From: a virus
DNA: 30,385 nt
Direction: 5' to 3' (one strand)
Virus record (IMG/VR): IMGVR_UViG_3300000176_000036
Location: 1-30,385 of that record
A program made the translations under genes and the position numbers. Position 1 is the first letter of the stretch. Each line of letters opens with the position of its first letter. Of this stretch, positions 1-7,596 are shown piece by piece. The notes beneath the pieces were generated by a model. That model was not told where the DNA came from and made no database searches. It worked only from the letters and a program-made list of their open reading frames with translations.

Positions 1-1
1 T

Positions 2-2719
2 GGTGCCGCCGCTGGTGCCGCAGCCGGCGGAATAGCAGGCAATGCAGCCGGTGATTATGTAGGAGATAAAGCTACTGCCGCAGGCAATTTTATTGGAAAT
101 GCCGCTCAAAAAATTGGTCAAGTTGCCAAGGGAGCGTATCAAGGAGCAAAGCAAGCACTAAATCCTTCTGCTCCTGTTCAAGCCGCACCAGCAGCACCAC
201 AACCATATACGGTAGTTGCGGGCGATAATTTGACCAAAATTGCTAAACAAATGAAAACAACTCTGCCTGAATTGTTAAAAGCCAATCCACAATATCAAAA
301 AAATCCTAATTTAATTCATCCAGGTGATAAAGTTAATCCGCCAGCCGAAGGACCGCCAACTCCAACAGGTGGCGGTGCTAAATCTGATCCAGCTGTTCTC
401 AAACAACAACAAGAGTTAATTGCTAAAGGCGCAAAAATTCAAGCAGATGGCATTATGGGACCAGCTACACAAGCGGCTATCAAACAATTTGGTGGAGGAA
501 CACCAGCTCCGGCAGCAACAGCTCCAGCAGGTACACCGGCTGCAGCTACATCAGTTGATGCGGCCAAGGCGTCAGGTGCTGCAATGAATGCTCCGGCTCC
601 AGCACCAGCAGTTAATAACGGACCATGGCCAGCTGGTAGCCCACAAGCGGCAGCTTATTCTAAAATGAGTCCAGAAGATCAAAAGTGGTTAGGCGGCGCA
701 GATCCAACTGATGCTGCAATTTTATCCCGTGCTCCAAATGGTGGTAAACCTGTTGCGGCCCCTACTCCGGCGCCTGCAGTGCCAGGTGTTACTGCAGGCG
801 GAGGTGTGGTAGACACTCGCGGTGGTATTGCCGGACAAGACGAAATGGAGGAAAGCAAAAAATATTTTAAAGAAAATGCAAGATCTAAACCATATAATGG
901 TAAAGCCAATAAAGCTAATGCTTACAATGGTATGGAATTTGAAGGTAACGCATTTACTGGTAAACTTAAATCAACCCCTAAAGGTGGCAAGTTTAGCGTA
1001 GGTGGCAAAACTTATACTGACACCAGCGCCATTGAAGAAGCAATGACTCGCCAGCATTTCCGTCACACAGCCGAGTTGCTTAAACATATTGAAGATCCAG
1101 CAAAACGTATGGAACTTGCTAAACAGCATGCAGATATGTTTAAAGCTAGCAATCCACGTTTTAACCACGACAAATTTTACAAGGCTTGTGGTCTTGACGA
1201 ATGTGGAATGTATGAAGATGATATGACAGACGAAGGTAATGCCTTCACTGGTAAATTACATAGCACACCAAAAGGTGGAAAATTTAAATTAGGCAATAAA
1301 GAATTTACTGACACAAGTGATATTGACGAAGGATTTGCTGAAATGGATGCTTGGTTAAAGCAACGCGAAGCAGAAAAAGGCACAGGTAAATTTGATAAAC
1401 GTAAAACATCTACTGGTACAGTTTATACACGCAAGCCAGAAACATTTGATGAGCCAGAAGGTGACGATGATCAGCCCGCAGTTAAACGCGGTCGCGGTCG
1501 TCCTAGCAAAGCTCCGCAAGCGCATCGTTTTACCAAAGGAGCTTGGAAACATAAAGATCCAATGGCCAATGAAGATAGTGAACACGGCGACTCAATGACT
1601 AAAAATCAAATTCACACAATTCGCCGCGCCGCTAAAGAATTAGAAGCAGTAGTTCAAAGTGACGAGTCAGTTCCAGAATGGGTCAAGAGTAAAATTACTA
1701 TTGCTAGCGATTATTTAAAAACAGTTCGAGATTATTTGGAAAGTAATATTGAACGTAATATCGAACGTGCCACTGGCGAAGAAGGCGTTACTATTGGTGA
1801 AAAAATTACTAAGAAAACCCCAGCCGGCGAAATCATTAGTGATTTTGAAAAGTCTAAAAACCCAAAGTTTGCTGGTAAAAGCAAAGAACAACGCAAAACA
1901 CAAGCATTAGGTGCTTACTACGGCATGCATCCTGAAAAATCTAAAGAAGAAAGCGTTAAAAAAGATAATCGTGCTGAACGTGCCGGTAAAAAAGTAACTA
2001 AAGACATTGAGTATGATGAAAAGAAAGGCAAGAAAAAAGAAGTTGATGAAACAACAACTTCTGGGTCTGTATCTACAAGCACTGGTACTCCTAAAAAGTC
2101 CAGCGGTGGTATGAGTATTGGCAAAGGCATTTATGATTCTTTCAACCGCGAAGTTGAATCAATGATTAGTGAGTCATTACAAGTTAAATCTACTGTAGCT
2201 GAAAATATGATGGGTGATGAAGATTCAATTACTATTACAGCTACTGGTAATGATGTTCATCGAATTAAAGAGTTGCTACAGCATATGGGTATTTCACATA
2301 ACGGTGAAGCAGGGCACGAACACGGTGAAGAACCATGTGGAACTTGCGGTGGGATTCCTTGTCAATGCGATGAATTAGGACATGAACACGGTGAAGAATT
2401 AAACGAGTTAACAGCAGAGTATCCAGGTGGTAGTACAAATTTTAGTACTGGCGAAGTTAAGGGTTCATATACTCCAGCTCCAACTAAAGAAGCAGTTGAC
2501 GAAGCCGATGTAACAGTTGATGAAAATGATCCTGACTATCCTACTAATCAAGAATATGATGACGACGCACTACAATATAGCGGCGGATTAAATGGTCCAA
2601 AACATGATGTAGCTGGCAATGGCCAAACAACTATACCTGTAACGGCAGTAAGAGTCAAAGAAGATGCTGAACGCAGTATTGTTGATTTATACAAAGCAAT
2701 TGAAACACTTTCAAAATAA
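2..2719 (+). CDS. Large virion-type protein with LysM and peptidoglycan-binding-like domains (5' end outside window)
   Basis: The reading frame is open from the left edge, so the true start lies upstream. The first ~40 visible residues are a Gly/Ala-rich glycine-zipper-like stretch. Around nt 203-350 is a LysM-like module (YTVVAGDNLTKIAKQ ... HPGDKV). Around nt 385-490 is a PG_binding_1-like module (LKQQQELIAKGAKI, DGIMGPATQAAIKQF). Two copies of a ~31-residue repeat (GNAFTGKLxSTPKGGKF ... TDTSxI) lie at nt ~945-1035 and ~1236-1330. A Lys/Arg-rich middle carries an AT-hook-like RGRGRPSK (nt ~1489). Near the C-terminus two GHEHGEE copies flank a Cys cluster (CGTCGGIPCQC, nt ~2336-2370). LysM and PGBD modules bind peptidoglycan, so a role at the cell wall during entry or lysis is plausible. 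No catalytic lytic domain is visible here. A virion structural protein is the inference; its position in the particle is unknown. Confidence 0.75.
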   Translation, partial: GAAAGAAAGGIAGNAAGDYVGDKATAAGNFIGNAAQKIGQVAKGAYQGAKQALNPSAPVQAAPAAPQPYTVVAGDNLTKIAKQMKTTLPELLKANPQYQKNPNLIHPGDKVNPPAEGPPTPTGGGAKSDPAVLKQQQELIAKGAKIQADGIMGPATQAAIKQFGGGTPAPAATAPAGTPAAATSVDAAKASGAAMNAPAPAPAVNNGPWPAGSPQAAAYSKMSPEDQKWLGGADPTDAAILSRAPNGGKPVAAPTPAPAVPGVTAGGGVVDTRGGIAGQDEMEESKKYFKENARSKPYNGKANKANAYNGMEFEGNAFTGKLKSTPKGGKFSVGGKTYTDTSAIEEAMTRQHFRHTAELLKHIEDPAKRMELAKQHADMFKASNPRFNHDKFYKACGLDECGMYEDDMTDEGNAFTGKLHSTPKGGKFKLGNKEFTDTSDIDEGFAEMDAWLKQREAEKGTGKFDKRKTSTGTVYTRKPETFDEPEGDDDQPAVKRGRGRPSKAPQAHRFTKGAWKHKDPMANEDSEHGDSMTKNQIHTIRRAAKELEAVVQSDESVPEWVKSKITIASDYLKTVRDYLESNIERNIERATGEEGVTIGEKITKKTPAGEIISDFEKSKNPKFAGKSKEQRKTQALGAYYGMHPEKSKEESVKKDNRAERAGKKVTKDIEYDEKKGKKKEVDETTTSGSVSTSTGTPKKSSGGMSIGKGIYDSFNREVESMISESLQVKSTVAENMMGDEDSITITATGNDVHRIKELLQHMGISHNGEAGHEHGEEPCGTCGGIPCQCDELGHEHGEELNELTAEYPGGSTNFSTGEVKGSYTPAPTKEAVDEADVTVDENDPDYPTNQEYDDDALQYSGGLNGPKHDVAGNGQTTIPVTAVRVKEDAERSIVDLYKAIETLSK

Positions 2720-2731
2720 TAGGAAATAACA

Positions 2732-3229
2732 ATGAGCACGGCAAACGTTTACAGTGGAAACTTATCAAACTCCGTTTGGTATACAGATAAAGCAGAAATT
2801 GTAACAGGATCTAATCCTGTTACATATAACGTATATGTGCTGTCAACCGTTCAACCTATAACTATTGGCGGAAGTACCACTAACGGAGCTAATGTGCTAA
2901 CTACTACGGCTGCTCGCCCAGATATGGCAAATGCTACAATAACTGGCACTAACATACCAGCAAGTACAACTGTAGCTAATATAACACCTGGAATTAGTTT
3001 AACCTTAAGTGCTAATGCTACTGGTAATGTTAGTAATGGAGTTTTTACAGTAACACTACCAAATCCAGGCAATTTATATGGCAACAGCAATCCTCAAGTG
3101 GCTGCTAATTCTCGTCAACAAATTTATGTTGGCGCAGGAAATTATTTGACAATTACAGGTGGCAATAGTACTACTCGTGAGATTGGAACAGCTAGTTCTG
3201 CTCAAGCGAGTGTGTTTAGTCAAGGTTAA
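2732..3229 (+). CDS. Small Thr/Asn/Gly-rich structural-type protein
   Basis: This 165-residue protein has no recognised domain. Its composition is rich in Thr, Asn, Ser, Gly and Ala with few charges and no Cys, as is common for beta-rich phage surface or tail proteins. The N-terminus MSTANVYSGNLSNSVWYT and a C-terminal part ending GTASSAQASVFSQG show no signal peptide or membrane helix. AGGA lies 9 nt upstream of the ATG (TAATAGGAAATAACAATG), which supports the start. It sits 12 nt after the large LysM gene and 6 nt before the MRAREF cluster, so it is probably co-transcribed with virion genes. A head- or tail-decoration role is inference only. Confidence 0.65.
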   Translation: MSTANVYSGNLSNSVWYTDKAEIVTGSNPVTYNVYVLSTVQPITIGGSTTNGANVLTTTAARPDMANATITGTNIPASTTVANITPGISLTLSANATGNVSNGVFTVTLPNPGNLYGNSNPQVAANSRQQIYVGAGNYLTITGGNSTTREIGTASSAQASVFSQG

Positions 3230-3235
3230 TTTATT

Positions 3236-3604
3236 ATGCGAGCTCGCGAGTTTATTGCCGAGAATGCATCTAGTGAAACATTTTCCGTATCAGAGCGTGA
3301 TGTCATTCCAGACATGGAAAAATTTAATTCATTAGATAATTCTAATCCCTACGACATGTGGAGATTTATTGTTGCCGCCGCCGGAGAACCGTACAACGGT
3401 GATTCATTTCGCATGAAAAAATATGGCCCAACGGGACAAAAATTTGTCACAGTGGCATATACACAAGCTGATGCTGATATTATAAATGCTACTGCTAAAA
3501 CTTTGGGAGTAAAAGGCACACAAATTACCACTAAAAATTCTGATGAACCACCAGATACTAATATAACCAGTCCAATAAAAGGATTTAAAGGTTATCCAAA
3601 ATGA
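3236..3604 (+). CDS. MRAREF-family protein 1 (candidate capsid-targeted internal protein)
   Basis: This 122-residue protein is the first of three tandem paralogues. All three start with MRAREF and end with SP(I/V)xxFKGYxK. This copy begins MRAREFIAE|N and contains LDNSNPYDMWRF, an aromatic/Arg core, then AYTQADADII and the C-terminal SPIKGFKGYPK. From memory, the N-terminus resembles the T4 capsid-targeting peptide of the internal proteins (MKTYQEFIAE), which the gp21 prohead protease removes after (I/L)xE. The stop overlaps the next start (ATGA at 3601). The family looks widespread in marine T4-like phages, but I know of no assigned function. Packaging into the head is an inference from the N-terminal peptide. 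Confidence 0.7.
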   Translation: MRAREFIAENASSETFSVSERDVIPDMEKFNSLDNSNPYDMWRFIVAAAGEPYNGDSFRMKKYGPTGQKFVTVAYTQADADIINATAKTLGVKGTQITTKNSDEPPDTNITSPIKGFKGYPK

Positions 3605-3969
3605 GAGCTCGAGAATTTATAATTGAATCACTCAGAGGCAAACCTGATGCACATTTTCTTCATGCCAATCCTGGAATGATAGCTCCCAAAAATATGGAAA
3701 ATTTATATAGAAGCCGTAGCTATGATGAGTATCGCATAGGCATGCTTACTGGTATGGAGCCAGAAGACCTTGAAAAAATGGATACAGATAGTTGGGCTGG
3801 AAATAAACCTTTGTATACAGCTTATACTCCAGAAGAACACGATAAAATATTGCGAGCAATGAAAAAAATGGGTCACACAGCCGAACATCATGCTTATGTA
3901 GGCAGCAAAGAACATCCTGAAATTTATAAAACAAGCCCTGTGACATCTTTTAAAGGATACGGAAAATGA
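3601..3969 (+). CDS. MRAREF-family protein 2
   Basis: This is the second tandem paralogue, 122 residues. It shares MRAREFI(I)E at the N-terminus, a central YDEYRIGMLTGM segment aligning with YDMWRF of copy 1, then AYTPEEHDKILRAMKKMG and the terminal SPVTSFKGYGK. The middle differs strongly from copy 1, while the ends are conserved. That pattern fits a signal peptide and an anchor or fold element around a variable body. It starts in an ATGA overlap with copy 1 and ends in an ATGA overlap with copy 3, so translation is probably coupled. Function unknown; internal head protein is the best guess. Confidence 0.68.
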   Translation: MRAREFIIESLRGKPDAHFLHANPGMIAPKNMENLYRSRSYDEYRIGMLTGMEPEDLEKMDTDSWAGNKPLYTAYTPEEHDKILRAMKKMGHTAEHHAYVGSKEHPEIYKTSPVTSFKGYGK

Positions 3970-4340
3970 GAGCCCGTGAATTTTTAAATGAATTTGGTAT
4001 TCCTAAAATGCGTAATAATGTAGCAAACGCAAGTCGTAGTGTTCATTTGGCACGTGATCCTGATACAGTAGATAGAATATATCATCTAAATCGCATAGGA
4101 ATGGCTATGGGTATGGCTGATGGCAAAAGCCGTGATCCAGTAGACATGGATGAAAGTAGCTGGGCAGAAAAATACAACACTATTCATCCTTACACTCAAG
4201 AAGAAGAAAATATGTTTTATCAAGCTATGGCTACAATAGGTACTAAACATAAAATTCTAGTTAGTGATAGACGTTCTTTAGAATCAGAGGAAATACATAA
4301 AGTAAGTCCAGTAAAAGAATTTAAAGGATATGGTAAATAA
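3966..4340 (+). CDS. MRAREF-family protein 3
   Basis: This is the third tandem paralogue, 124 residues. It begins MRAREFLNE|F, has the central HLNRIGMAMGMADG motif matching YRIGMLTGME of copy 2, then PYTQEEENMFYQAMATIG and the terminal SPVKEFKGYGK. It is closer to copy 2 than to copy 1 in the middle (both keep a D-D/E-SSWA-like segment: DTDSWAGN and DESSWAEK). It begins on the stop of copy 2 (ATGA). The Ntn-hydrolase gene follows 3 nt after its stop. As with its siblings, the LNE|F junction fits the general (I/L)xE rule for T4 prohead protease cleavage, but this has not been shown. Confidence 0.68.
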   Translation: MRAREFLNEFGIPKMRNNVANASRSVHLARDPDTVDRIYHLNRIGMAMGMADGKSRDPVDMDESSWAEKYNTIHPYTQEEENMFYQAMATIGTKHKILVSDRRSLESEEIHKVSPVKEFKGYGK

Positions 4341-4343
4341 ACC

Positions 4344-5285
4344 ATGTGTGTAATTATTGCAAAATATTTTGATGACCATGGTTGGGTAGCAGTTAAAAAT
4401 CGTGATCGAAACTACACACCTGAAATTTCTTTCAAACAAAAAAGATCAGACGGAAACGAAATACTTTATTTCTGGGATGATATAACACAATACTGTGAAG
4501 GATTAAATGGCGCTGGTATTGGTGTACTATCTGCTAGTCTTATGGTGTTAGATGACGAAAAAGAAATTTCAGTTAGAACAAAAACACCAAGCAAAGATGG
4601 TAAAAAAATTAAAAAAGCATTGACATACGGCAATGTACAAGAAGTAGTTCGAAGTTTAATTGAAAATGAACTTACTGGAAATACAGTAATATTCGACAGA
4701 GAACACATGTATTTGTTAGAAGGTACTTGGATCGAAGGACAGTACGAAAAACGCGGTGGATATGAGCATCGTGTAAAAGAAATTCCAAAAAATCAAACTG
4801 TTGCCAGAACTAATCATGGTATTTGGATACCTTGGGCGGGATACCAACGTTGTGAAGAAAAAAATGAAACATTAAGTCGTATAAGTTCAGAAGCTAGATT
4901 GGCACAAGCAGAATATGTAGTTAATATGGCTAGCACGCCAGAAGAAATGATGGACGGGTTATGCCAAATATGGATTGATGATCCACAATTAAATGCCATG
5001 CGTACTAGTACAGAGGTTAAAAAAATGCGTACGACTGCCCAATTGATGATTATTGCCGAAGAAAATACTTTATATTGTCGCCCAATATCTAGTCACATAA
5101 CTTTTGATTTTTGGCAATTTAATGATCCTGATGTTAATACCTGGGTTGAAATTATAAGTAATAGGGCATTATATCAAAAACAAAAACAAGGCGAACCTCC
5201 GTTTAAAGATGTTCATGCCAAACATACAATTGAAGAAGCAACTAATCATTTAGCTCGTATTATTGAACTTAGTAAAATTAAATAA
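4344..5285 (+). CDS. Ntn-hydrolase of the choloylglycine hydrolase/penicillin acylase (PF02275-like) fold
   Basis: The 313-residue protein starts Met-Cys. In this superfamily Met1 is removed and Cys2 becomes the N-terminal nucleophile for amide hydrolysis. Supporting residues are NRDRN at 19-23 (Asp21 falls where choloylglycine hydrolases have their catalytic Asp), EGLNGAGIGVLSAS at 52-65 (like the DGxNExGL segment) and RTNHG at 155-159 (the conserved Asn-His segment). No signal peptide is present, so it acts in the cytoplasm, in the virion, or after lysis. The substrate is unknown: bile-salt-like amides, acyl-homoserine lactones, beta-lactams and peptide amides are all cleaved by relatives. 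It lies 3 nt after the MRAREF genes and 2 nt before a secreted nuclease gene. Fold assignment is fairly secure; substrate is not. Confidence 0.75.
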   Translation: MCVIIAKYFDDHGWVAVKNRDRNYTPEISFKQKRSDGNEILYFWDDITQYCEGLNGAGIGVLSASLMVLDDEKEISVRTKTPSKDGKKIKKALTYGNVQEVVRSLIENELTGNTVIFDREHMYLLEGTWIEGQYEKRGGYEHRVKEIPKNQTVARTNHGIWIPWAGYQRCEEKNETLSRISSEARLAQAEYVVNMASTPEEMMDGLCQIWIDDPQLNAMRTSTEVKKMRTTAQLMIIAEENTLYCRPISSHITFDFWQFNDPDVNTWVEIISNRALYQKQKQGEPPFKDVHAKHTIEEATNHLARIIELSKIK

Positions 5286-5287
5286 AA

Positions 5288-5995
5288 ATGAAAAAATATA
5301 TATTTTTAGCATTATTTTTATTGATGCCGCTATTTGCGTCTGCCCAAATTAATAAACAATGCCCACAATTTACTCCTAATGGAACCCCTCAGTATGTATC
5401 AAAAAGCGGCGACCAAGAATTATGTAAAGCCAACTATGCGGTTATACATCGATGTGCAACTAAAACGCCAATGGCTGTATTTGAACATTTAACCCAGGCA
5501 AATATTAATGGACCGGCTAAAAGATTAAACAATTTTCACGAAGATCCGGCAGTCAGCGTCGCGTGCCGAAGTACACTTAAAGACTATGACGGTGCGCCAT
5601 ATGATAAAGGCCATATGAGTCCTGCGGGTAATAACACAGTCAACGCTCAAATTATGACAGAGAGTTTTTTATTGTCAAATATGGTACCGCAAAATTCCAA
5701 TAATAATCGCGATATATGGCGTGAATTAGAATTTTGGGAACGTGGGTGGGCACTTAAAGGCGGCGATTTTTACATTATTTCCGGTCCAGTTTATGATCCC
5801 GGATACAAAACAATTGGAAATGGTTTAGGGGTTCCAACCCGTTTATTTAAAATTATATATGATAAAAGCACCAACAAAATTATGGCATATATGATGCCTA
5901 ATACTGCTCTTCCTGTCACAGATTTGTCAAAATATCAAACAACTGTATCTGCTATAGAACAAGCAACTGGTATGAATTTTGGATTAGGGCAATAA
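5288..5995 (+). CDS. Secreted DNA/RNA non-specific endonuclease (NUC1/EndoG family)
   Basis: This 235-residue protein has a classical signal peptide (Lys-Lys, hydrophobic core, likely cleavage after ASA at residue ~19). The family signature DKGHMSPA lies at 106-113, with His109 as the general base. It is followed by LLSNMVPQ and NNNRDIWRELE (131-148), the Asn that holds the catalytic Mg2+ and its surroundings. Relatives (Serratia nuclease, EndoG, NucA) cut single- and double-stranded DNA and RNA without sequence preference. Export to the periplasm or release at lysis would keep it away from the phage genome, for example to attack incoming DNA or debris. It follows the Ntn-hydrolase by 2 nt and precedes terL. 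Confidence 0.88.
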   Translation: MKKYIFLALFLLMPLFASAQINKQCPQFTPNGTPQYVSKSGDQELCKANYAVIHRCATKTPMAVFEHLTQANINGPAKRLNNFHEDPAVSVACRSTLKDYDGAPYDKGHMSPAGNNTVNAQIMTESFLLSNMVPQNSNNNRDIWRELEFWERGWALKGGDFYIISGPVYDPGYKTIGNGLGVPTRLFKIIYDKSTNKIMAYMMPNTALPVTDLSKYQTTVSAIEQATGMNFGLGQ

Positions 5996-5998
5996 CAA

Positions 5999-6006
5999 CA
6001 TAAATT
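5999..6006 (+). promoter_or_regulatory. Possible T4-type late promoter before terL
   Basis: CATAAATT matches TATAAATA at 6 of 8 positions and ends exactly 5 nt before the ATG. This is the same geometry as the better matches upstream of 21656 and 22186. It is the weakest of the set. Confidence 0.35.
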
Positions 6007-6011
6007 AATAT

Positions 6012-7574
6012 ATGTCATTTGATGCTTCATCGTTAGCAAAATCTCCTCATAAACAACAAGTTTATACGTCCCAACAGTTGGCTGAATTTGCAGCTTGTAC
6101 TGATCCAATTAATGGACCAGAATACTTTATGAAGCATTTTTTCTATATACAGCATCCAGTTCAAGGACGACAATTATATCAGCCATACGAATATCAAGAG
6201 AGATTAATTAACACATATCATAACTATCGTTTTGCGATTGCCATGATGCCACGCCAAACAGGTAAGTCAACATCAGCAGCAGGATATTTGTTATGGTACG
6301 CTATGTTTGTTCGAGACGCCACGGTATTAATTGCAGCACACAAATATGATGGTGCACAAGAAATTATGACACGTGTTCGCTTTGCTTATGAAATGTGTCC
6401 GGATCATATTCGTGCTGGAGCTACAAATTATAATAAAGGATCTATAGAATTTGAAAATGGATCCCGTATTATTTCAGCTACAACAACAGAAAATACTGGT
6501 CGTGGTATGTCTATATCATTATTATATGCGGACGAGTTTGCGTTTGTGCGACCAAGTGTAGCTCAAGAATTCTGGACTTCTATATCACCAACATTAACAA
6601 CTGGTGGTAAAGCAATTATCACTTCCACCCCTAACTCAGACGAAGACCAATTTGCGTTATTGTGGAAAGGTGCCAACAAAATGGAAGATTCGCACGGCAA
6701 TATGCAAGAAGTTGGCGTAAATGGATTTAGAGCTTTTCGCTCCTATTGGGAAGAACATCCGGATAGAGATGAGGCATGGGCCGCGGCTACTCGAAGTCAA
6801 TTGGGCGAAGATCGTTTCCGACGTGAGATGAATTGTGAATTTATTATTAACGACGAAACGCTAATTGCCCCAACTAAACTTATAGAATTAGAAGGAATCG
6901 AACCAATACATAGAACTAGCCAAGTTCGTTGGTTTAAAATGCCAGAGCCAGGAAAAATATATTGTGTTGGGCTTGACCCATCGTTAGGTACTGGCGGAGA
7001 TCCGTCGGCTATACAAATATTTGAAGCCAATACAACACAGCAAATAGGTGAGTGGAAACACAATCGAACACCCATTCCCGAGCAAATTCGTATCCTTGCA
7101 GACATTGTAAAATATTTGTATGGTATTGTTAAAGACGAAAACTCAATTTACTATTCAGTTGAGAATAATAACATTGGCGAGGCCGCCCTCATTTCCATTG
7201 AACAGTTTGGCGAACAAAATATAAAGGGTTATTTCCTCTCAGATCCTACCAGAGGAGCCGGCAGGTACCGTAAAGGTTTCAATACTAGCCCAAAAAATAA
7301 ACTTACAGCCTGTGCTAAATTTAAAACTTTAATTGAGTCAGGAAAAATGAAGATATTCAGTAAACCATTGATAAGTGAACTAAAGGATTTTATAGCCCAT
7401 GGACTAAGCTATGCTGCTAAACCAGGCTCTTCGGACGACTTAGTAATGGCTACTTTACTGGTTACAAGAATGATGATATTGTTACAAGAATATCACCCTG
7501 AAATGAATGTGCAAATGCGTGATTTTGGTGATACCATCGAAGCCCCAATGCCTTTTATTTCAACTATGTATTAA
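6012..7574 (+). CDS. terL: Terminase large subunit (gp17-like ATPase/nuclease)
   Basis: At 520 residues it is shorter than T4 gp17 (610). The ATPase domain shows Walker A PRQTGKST (80-87), Walker B LLYADEF (170-176) with catalytic Glu175, and the coupling motif TSTPNSDED (205-213). The RNase H-like nuclease domain shows GLDPSLGTGGD with Asp322, SVENNN with Glu384, and a late SSDDLVMA Asp pair. TerL pumps DNA into the prohead and cuts the concatemer. No small-terminase gene is visible next to it. There is no Shine-Dalgarno before the ATG. An imperfect T4-late octamer (CATAAATT, 5999-6006) ends 5 nt before it, so a leaderless late transcript is likely. Confidence 0.95.
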   Translation: MSFDASSLAKSPHKQQVYTSQQLAEFAACTDPINGPEYFMKHFFYIQHPVQGRQLYQPYEYQERLINTYHNYRFAIAMMPRQTGKSTSAAGYLLWYAMFVRDATVLIAAHKYDGAQEIMTRVRFAYEMCPDHIRAGATNYNKGSIEFENGSRIISATTTENTGRGMSISLLYADEFAFVRPSVAQEFWTSISPTLTTGGKAIITSTPNSDEDQFALLWKGANKMEDSHGNMQEVGVNGFRAFRSYWEEHPDRDEAWAAATRSQLGEDRFRREMNCEFIINDETLIAPTKLIELEGIEPIHRTSQVRWFKMPEPGKIYCVGLDPSLGTGGDPSAIQIFEANTTQQIGEWKHNRTPIPEQIRILADIVKYLYGIVKDENSIYYSVENNNIGEAALISIEQFGEQNIKGYFLSDPTRGAGRYRKGFNTSPKNKLTACAKFKTLIESGKMKIFSKPLISELKDFIAHGLSYAAKPGSSDDLVMATLLVTRMMILLQEYHPEMNVQMRDFGDTIEAPMPFISTMY

Positions 7575-7584
7575 ATTAAAGTAA

Positions 7585-7592
7585 ACTAAATA
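7585..7592 (+). promoter_or_regulatory. Late-type promoter octamer ACTAAATA
   Basis: ACTAAATA differs from TATAAATA at the first two positions. The same octamer also occurs at 21643 and 28016, upstream of other genes. It lies 4 nt before the ATG of the 818-residue structural gene, which has no clear Shine-Dalgarno. Confidence 0.45.
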
Positions 7593-7596
7593 ATGT

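Noticed and set aside
249-1170. Lysis enzyme from LysM and peptidoglycan-binding motifs
   Set aside because: No catalytic muramidase, amidase or peptidase motif is visible in the part within the window.
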